DNA of 10,206 nt, from contig JAOUNW010000074.1 of NCBI GenBank assembly GCA_029880755.1, positions 1-10,206 of the forward strand. Direction: 5' to 3'. The notes under the pieces are model-generated. The model was not told the DNA's origin. It ran no database searches and was given only the letters and a program-made list of their open reading frames with translations. The position numbers and the translations under genes are program-made. This DNA comes from Gammaproteobacteria bacterium (GTDB taxonomy: Bacteria > Pseudomonadota > Gammaproteobacteria > Acidiferrobacterales > SZUA-150). Below are positions 6,300-10,206 of this stretch, one piece after another (position 1 is the first letter of the stretch; each line of letters begins with the position of its first letter).

Positions 6300-7316
6300 A
6301 TGCGTAAGAGTCCGGTTTTTGTGTTTATTGTTTTTCTGACGTTGAGCTTCTCCACCCCGGTGCTAAGCGCCGAAATAGCCGGCGCCGGCCAATTCGATAT
6401 TCCCTCCTGGTTTAAGGAATCATTTCTGGATTTGCGCGATGACATTGAAGAAGCGACTGCCCATAACAAGAGGCTGATGATTTTTTTTCATCAGAATGGT
6501 TGCCCCTATTGCGCCGAGCTAATTAACACCAATTTTAGTCAAAAAGACATCGTAGATTATGCCCGGAAGAATCTGGACATTCTGGACATAAATATATGGG
6601 GAGACAGAGAAATCATCGATCCATCTGGAAAGACATTTACAGAAAAAACCTTCGCCAGCGAGCTTAAGGTATGGTTTACACCTACTGTGCTATTTTTTAA
6701 TGAAAAAGGAGAAGTAATTCTTCGTATTAATGGCTACTATCCACCGCACCAGTTCATGAGTGCATTGAAGTATGTTTCCGGCAGACAGGAAAAACTAATG
6801 ACATTCCGGGACTATTATGCGCAACAGGTGCTGGACAAATCATCGGGAATTCTGGTCAAGGAGTCCTTTTTTCTTAAACCTCCTTATGAGTTGAAAGCGC
6901 TTGGTAAAAATAAACCGTTGGTGGTGTTCTTTGAGCAAAAGCAATGCCCGGGGTGTGATACCTTGCACAAGGAAATACTTGGTCAGAAAGAGACCATTGA
7001 TTTAATAAAACAATATAATGCAATACAGCTGGATATGTGGAGCAATACGCCGGTAATCACGCCGCAGGGAGAATCCACTACAGCCAGGGACTGGGCCAAG
7101 GCGCTCGGGATTACTTATGCCCCATCAGCGGTACTTTTTGACAAAGGAAAAGAAGTAATTCGTATTGAAGCGTTTCTTAAGGGTTATCATACACAGTCGA
7201 TTCTGGACTATGTCGCTTCCGGTGCTTACAAAACCCAGCCTAACTTACAGCGATTTATTCAAGAGCGCGCAGACGCTCTGATCGAACAGGGCAAGGAAGT
7301 TGATATTTGGAAATAG
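6300..7316 (+). CDS. secreted protein with two tandem thioredoxin-like domains
   Basis: A 338-residue protein with a signal peptide (1-24, ending PVLSA), so it should act in the periplasm as a soluble thiol-disulfide protein. Two homologous thioredoxin-fold domains follow. Domain 1 (about 55-160) has FHQNGCPYC (C68, C71) and the cis-proline loop FTPTV (P128). Domain 2 (about 203-308) has FEQKQCPGC (C216, C219) and YAPSA (P275). The domains also share the order I/VTPQGE or IDPSGK, then KGEVI or KGKEVI, then GY, which shows an internal duplication. The family resembles the thioredoxin_2/SoxW type; redox partner and direction (reductase, isomerase or oxidase) are not evident. The ATG at 6300 is chosen because GGAG sits 6 bases upstream and the signal peptide starts there; TTG 6282 and ATG 6285 are in frame but would add residues before the signal. 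It is the only plus-strand gene and has its own promoter. Confidence 0.8.
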   Translation: MRKSPVFVFIVFLTLSFSTPVLSAEIAGAGQFDIPSWFKESFLDLRDDIEEATAHNKRLMIFFHQNGCPYCAELINTNFSQKDIVDYARKNLDILDINIWGDREIIDPSGKTFTEKTFASELKVWFTPTVLFFNEKGEVILRINGYYPPHQFMSALKYVSGRQEKLMTFRDYYAQQVLDKSSGILVKESFFLKPPYELKALGKNKPLVVFFEQKQCPGCDTLHKEILGQKETIDLIKQYNAIQLDMWSNTPVITPQGESTTARDWAKALGITYAPSAVLFDKGKEVIRIEAFLKGYHTQSILDYVASGAYKTQPNLQRFIQERADALIEQGKEVDIWK

Positions 7317-7318
7317 CA

Positions 7319-8131
7319 CTATTTGGTGCTGCCAGGCGTTTTTACCCAGGTGACCAGTTCGAGTTTTTTAATATTGCGTGATTCCAGTTCAAATTGAACG
7401 CTTCCTTGGCTGGCATACAGCTTTTCAAAAATTAGCAGCGTTCCCTGTAGTTCTTTCAAAACCGCTTCATGGGATTTATCCGTGAAATCTGTTACCCGAA
7501 ATTGTTTGCCGATGTGGTCTTTCGCGTTGGCTACATCAATTGCGGTATACACCAAAGTCTCCTTCGGATCGGACACGGCTTTATTAATGGGCGGTATTAC
7601 CTTTTTGGCAACCACGGGGCTTGTTACTTCAGGTGCACCCGCTTTATCAGAAAGTGTTGGCTTTTCTTCTGTCGCCTCGTTTGTCGTTGCAGTTTCGGTC
7701 GATAATCCTGGATCTGGCTTTGTTTCGCCAGGGGATTCTTGCGCTGGGTTTGTTACCGGTACATCAGGAGGTGGCTCTGCTGTGGAGCTCGTAGGTTTGG
7801 TAATAGCTTGATCCGGATTCTCTTGTTGTTCTGCCGAATCTGTTACCACGGCACCATCTTGAACTGATGTTTCGGCGCGTTTCGCGTGTTGGCGTTCATA
7901 CCACCACTCCGATGTGGCCGTTCCATAAGCCAATACCGCGACACCCAACAGGAAAAGAATGAGCGCGTCACGCCCCACCTTCCAGTGGGTAATCGCAAAA
8001 ATAACAGGGCCAATGGGCGCTGTGAACACCGATAGCAACCCCCAGCTTGTGTGAACACGGAAAGCCGCCACAATCAGTACTATCAGCCCTATTAGTGTTA
8101 CAGCAATTCCAAGATAACTCGCAGCATTCAA
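7319..8131 (-). CDS. unrecognised inner-membrane protein with Pro/Thr/Glu-rich linker
   Basis: I do not recognise this 270-residue protein. Three predicted membrane helices fill the N-terminus (about 4-25, 30-49 and 54-72), with HWKVGRD between helices two and three. Residues about 80-190 are a low-complexity linker rich in Pro, Thr, Glu and Ser (for example STAEPPPDVPVTNPAQ). A small C-terminal domain (about 191-265) contains KDHIGKQFRVTD and KLYASQGSVQFELESRNIKKLELVTW, with a predicted alpha/beta look. Which side of the membrane this domain faces cannot be decided. The only plausible start is TTG at 8131: an in-frame TAG lies upstream, GAGG sits 9 bases before the TTG, and the nearby ATG (8127) is out of frame. 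It begins 30 bp after the thrC stop codon, so it is probably cotranscribed with hom-thrC, although no threonine-related role is apparent. Confidence 0.7.
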   Translation of the reverse strand: MNAASYLGIAVTLIGLIVLIVAAFRVHTSWGLLSVFTAPIGPVIFAITHWKVGRDALILFLLGVAVLAYGTATSEWWYERQHAKRAETSVQDGAVVTDSAEQQENPDQAITKPTSSTAEPPPDVPVTNPAQESPGETKPDPGLSTETATTNEATEEKPTLSDKAGAPEVTSPVVAKKVIPPINKAVSDPKETLVYTAIDVANAKDHIGKQFRVTDFTDKSHEAVLKELQGTLLIFEKLYASQGSVQFELESRNIKKLELVTWVKTPGSTK

Positions 8132-8161
8132 ACGCGTGATCCTCTTTTTTGTCTAACGCTG

Positions 8162-9244
8162 TTACCCAGCCATATTTTGCAGAATAGTGTTTTTTACGGC
8201 ACCAAGCTCGGCTTTGATCTTGATTAATGGAGACGTGCTTTGGCTTATGGCGGTATCCGGATCTTTCAGGCCATGTCCTGTCAATGTGCACACAACGCGT
8301 TTGCCATCAGCAATTTTTCCTGATCTGATATCCCTGATGGCGCCGGCAAGTGACGCTGCCGAGGCCGGTTCACAAAAGATCCCTTCTTTTTCTGCAAGCA
8401 GTTTTTGCGCCGCCAGAATTTCCTCATCGCTGCATTGATCAAACCAGCCCTTGGATTCTTTTTGCACGGTCCATGCTTTATCCCATGACTGGGGATGACC
8501 GATACGTATAGCGGTCGCCACAGTCTCGGGTTGGTCTACCATTTTTCCTGAAACAAAAGGCGCCGCACCGGCTGCCTGGTAGCCGACCATAACAGGACGG
8601 TTATTGACTATGCCATGGTCCGCGTACTCACAGTAGCCCATCCAGTGAGCCGTTATATTGCCGGCATTACCAACCGGCAGGCAATGGTAGTCGGGTGCCG
8701 CTCCCAGTTCCTCTACAATTTCAAACGCCGCAGTTTTCTGTCCTTGTAAGCGGAATGGATTAATGGAGTTAACAATGGTAACAGGTGCTTCATCAGCAAC
8801 CTCCTTGACCAGACGCATGCCGTCATCGAAATTTCCCTGGATCTGGATAACCACCGAGCCATGCATCATGGCCTGGGCCAGTTTACCCATGGCAATCTTG
8901 CCTTCCGGAATGAGGACGAATGCAGTAATACCTGCGCGTGCCGCGTAAGCTGCAGCGGATGCGGATGTATTGCCTGTTGAGGCACAAATAATTGCTTTAC
9001 TGCCCTCTTCTACCGCCTTGGTAACGGCCATGGTCATTCCTCGGTCTTTAAAGGAACCGGTAGGATTGAGTCCTTCGTATTTCACATAGATATCGACATT
9101 CTTGCCGAGAATGTCGGGAATGTTATTTAAACGGATGAGCGGTGTATTTCCTTCGCCCAGACTGATAACTCGTGTATCGTCATGGACCGGTAAGCGATCC
9201 CGGTAGTTTTCAATAAGTCCAGTGTAACGGTTTCGGAAAGGCAT
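8162..9244 (-). CDS. thrC: threonine synthase
   Basis: ThrC is the PLP enzyme that converts O-phosphohomoserine to threonine and phosphate, the last step of threonine synthesis. At 360 residues it belongs to the shorter ThrC type (about 350, as in Bacillus and pseudomonad-like lineages) rather than the about 430-residue E. coli type. The Schiff-base lysine is K66 in NPTGSFKDRG. The conserved loop STGNTSAS is at 89-96, and the PLP phosphate-binding loop GNAGN is at 192-196. A further conserved TLTGHGLKDP lies near 325. The N-terminus SLGEGNTPL is typical. The ATG at 9244 begins only 4 bp after the hom stop codon, so translation of the two is probably coupled. No frameshift or missing key residue is seen. 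Confidence 0.97.
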   Translation of the reverse strand: MPFRNRYTGLIENYRDRLPVHDDTRVISLGEGNTPLIRLNNIPDILGKNVDIYVKYEGLNPTGSFKDRGMTMAVTKAVEEGSKAIICASTGNTSASAAAYAARAGITAFVLIPEGKIAMGKLAQAMMHGSVVIQIQGNFDDGMRLVKEVADEAPVTIVNSINPFRLQGQKTAAFEIVEELGAAPDYHCLPVGNAGNITAHWMGYCEYADHGIVNNRPVMVGYQAAGAAPFVSGKMVDQPETVATAIRIGHPQSWDKAWTVQKESKGWFDQCSDEEILAAQKLLAEKEGIFCEPASAASLAGAIRDIRSGKIADGKRVVCTLTGHGLKDPDTAISQSTSPLIKIKAELGAVKNTILQNMAG

Positions 9245-9248
9245 AAGT

Positions 9249-10206
9249 CTATTTCCAGTCTTTATGTAAATGTTCGAGTCGAATGCGGGTTACTTTTCCC
9301 ACAATGGTTTCCAGTCCTTCAATTTTTTGGATAGCAGTGTTCATATCTTTTTCGACGACGCGTTGGGTCAGCATAATGATTGATGCAGTATCTTCCCCTT
9401 CTTCAGGTTCTTTCTGAAGCATTGCTTCAATGCTGATGCCGCGATCGCCCAGCAAGCGCGTAACATCTGCCAACACACCGGGTTTATCTTTAGCCTGCAT
9501 GCGCAGATAATAAGATGTTTCAACTTCTTCTATTGGTAATATAGGGAGATCTTCCAGTGCATCGGGTTGGAAGGCCAAATGAGGTACGCGATTGTTGGGG
9601 TCAGCTGTAAGCGTACGCACGACATCAACAATATCGGCTACAACCGCCGACGCCGTTGGTTCTGCACCTGCTCCTGCGCCATAGTAAAGTGTCGGGCCAA
9701 CAGCATCGCCTTTTACCAGCACGGCATTCATGACGCCATCAACACTTGCGATCAAACGGCGTTCTGGGACCAATGTTGGGTGTACGCGCAACTCCACGCC
9801 CTTCTCTGTACGACGAGCGATACCAAGATGCTTGATGCGATAACCTAACTGTTCCGCATATTCCACATCAGCACGGGTAATCCGGGTAATGCCCTCAGTA
9901 TAAGCTTTGTTAAATTGCAGCGGGATACCAAAAGCAATTGCCGCGAGAATAGTGAGTTTGTGCGCTGCATCAATTCCCTCCACATCGAAGGTTGGATCGG
10001 CCTCAGCGTATCCCAACTCCTGGGCCTCTTTCAGTACATCGTCAAAATCCCGGCCCTTGTCACGCATTTCGGTCAAAATAAAATTGCCGGTGCCATTAAT
10101 AATGCCTGCCACCCATTCAATTCGATTACCGGCCAATCCTCCACGAATCGCCTTTATAATAGGTATACCTCCGGCAACAGCGGCTTCAAAGGCAACCATG
10201 ACACCT
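9249..10206 (-). CDS. hom: homoserine dehydrogenase, C-terminal about 318 residues (5' end outside window)
   Basis: Hom reduces aspartate semialdehyde to homoserine with NAD(P)H, upstream of ThrC. The frame is open past the right edge: GVMVAFEAAVAGGIPIIK continues beyond the first in-window ATG (10199), so the internal Met is not the start. The missing part is the N-terminal Rossmann nucleotide-binding domain, about 115-120 residues if the protein has the usual 430-440. The substrate domain is complete. Counting from the Met at 10199, GIINGTGNF is at 33-40 and the family signature GYAEADPTFDVEGIDAAHK spans 63-81, with catalytic D77 and K81. A C-terminal ACT domain (about 229-310, SYYLRMQAKDKPGVLADVTRLL) suggests feedback regulation, by analogy threonine. 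It is the monofunctional type with no aspartokinase domain visible. Confidence 0.96.
   Translation of the reverse strand, partial: GVMVAFEAAVAGGIPIIKAIRGGLAGNRIEWVAGIINGTGNFILTEMRDKGRDFDDVLKEAQELGYAEADPTFDVEGIDAAHKLTILAAIAFGIPLQFNKAYTEGITRITRADVEYAEQLGYRIKHLGIARRTEKGVELRVHPTLVPERRLIASVDGVMNAVLVKGDAVGPTLYYGAGAGAEPTASAVVADIVDVVRTLTADPNNRVPHLAFQPDALEDLPILPIEEVETSYYLRMQAKDKPGVLADVTRLLGDRGISIEAMLQKEPEEGEDTASIIMLTQRVVEKDMNTAIQKIEGLETIVGKVTRIRLEHLHKDWK

Noticed and set aside
7315..7343. Possible plus-strand terminator: AGCAC / GTGCT arms, then a T5 run at 7339-7343.
   Set aside because: The stem is only 5 bp and eight bases separate it from the T run; it also lies inside the opposing gene, so I did not list it as a feature.
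7968..8291. A 107-codon minus-strand frame spanning the thrC end and the membrane-protein start.
   Set aside because: It overlaps two genes with better evidence, is rich in Cys/His/Trp as typical for shadow frames, and matches no family I know.
9249..10199. Treating the ATG at 10199 as the true start of hom.
   Set aside because: The frame continues to the edge with family sequence, and the Rossmann domain would be missing; it is an internal methionine in a gene cut by the window.

Overview
The window looks like part of a gammaproteobacterial chromosome of moderate GC. It is mostly housekeeping genes. No rRNA, tRNA, insertion sequence, phage gene or CRISPR array was seen. The gammaproteobacterial reading rests on two recognisable arrangements: cysM near rlmD on one side, and hom-thrC near recJ on the other. 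Both neighbourhoods are known from pseudomonads and related gammaproteobacteria. I cannot name the genus. Nine of the ten genes lie on the minus strand, so the operons read from right to left; the thioredoxin-like gene at about 6.3-7.3 kb is the one exception.

Right part (10206 to 7319, minus): hom (homoserine dehydrogenase, 5' end outside the window), thrC (threonine synthase) and a TTG-started three-helix membrane protein with a long Pro/Thr/Glu-rich linker form a tight run. Hom and ThrC act in the pathway from aspartate semialdehyde to threonine. The membrane protein is unrecognised.

Middle (7316 to 3631): a secreted protein made of two tandem thioredoxin-like domains (plus strand) ends two bases from the end of the membrane-protein gene. 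It is divergent from recJ, the 5'-3' single-strand DNA exonuclease. Downstream of recJ is a small outer-membrane beta-barrel protein with its own likely extended -10 promoter. It ends in a clear hairpin with an 11-bp stem.

Left part (3592 to 1, minus): cysM (cysteine synthase B), a 384-residue protein that I read as a bacterial relative of the LCIB/LCIC beta-carbonic anhydrases, a DEDDy 3'-5' exonuclease of the PolB-like type, and rlmD (23S rRNA m5U1939 methyltransferase, 3' end outside the window) are spaced 20-33 bp apart, as in one operon. The LCIB-like gene is the least ordinary item. It is locally far more AT-rich than cysM, sits between TTAATTAA-type repeats, and separates genes that are close neighbours elsewhere. 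If the assignment is right, it is a candidate CO2/bicarbonate enzyme riding in a cysteine-synthesis and RNA-modification operon.
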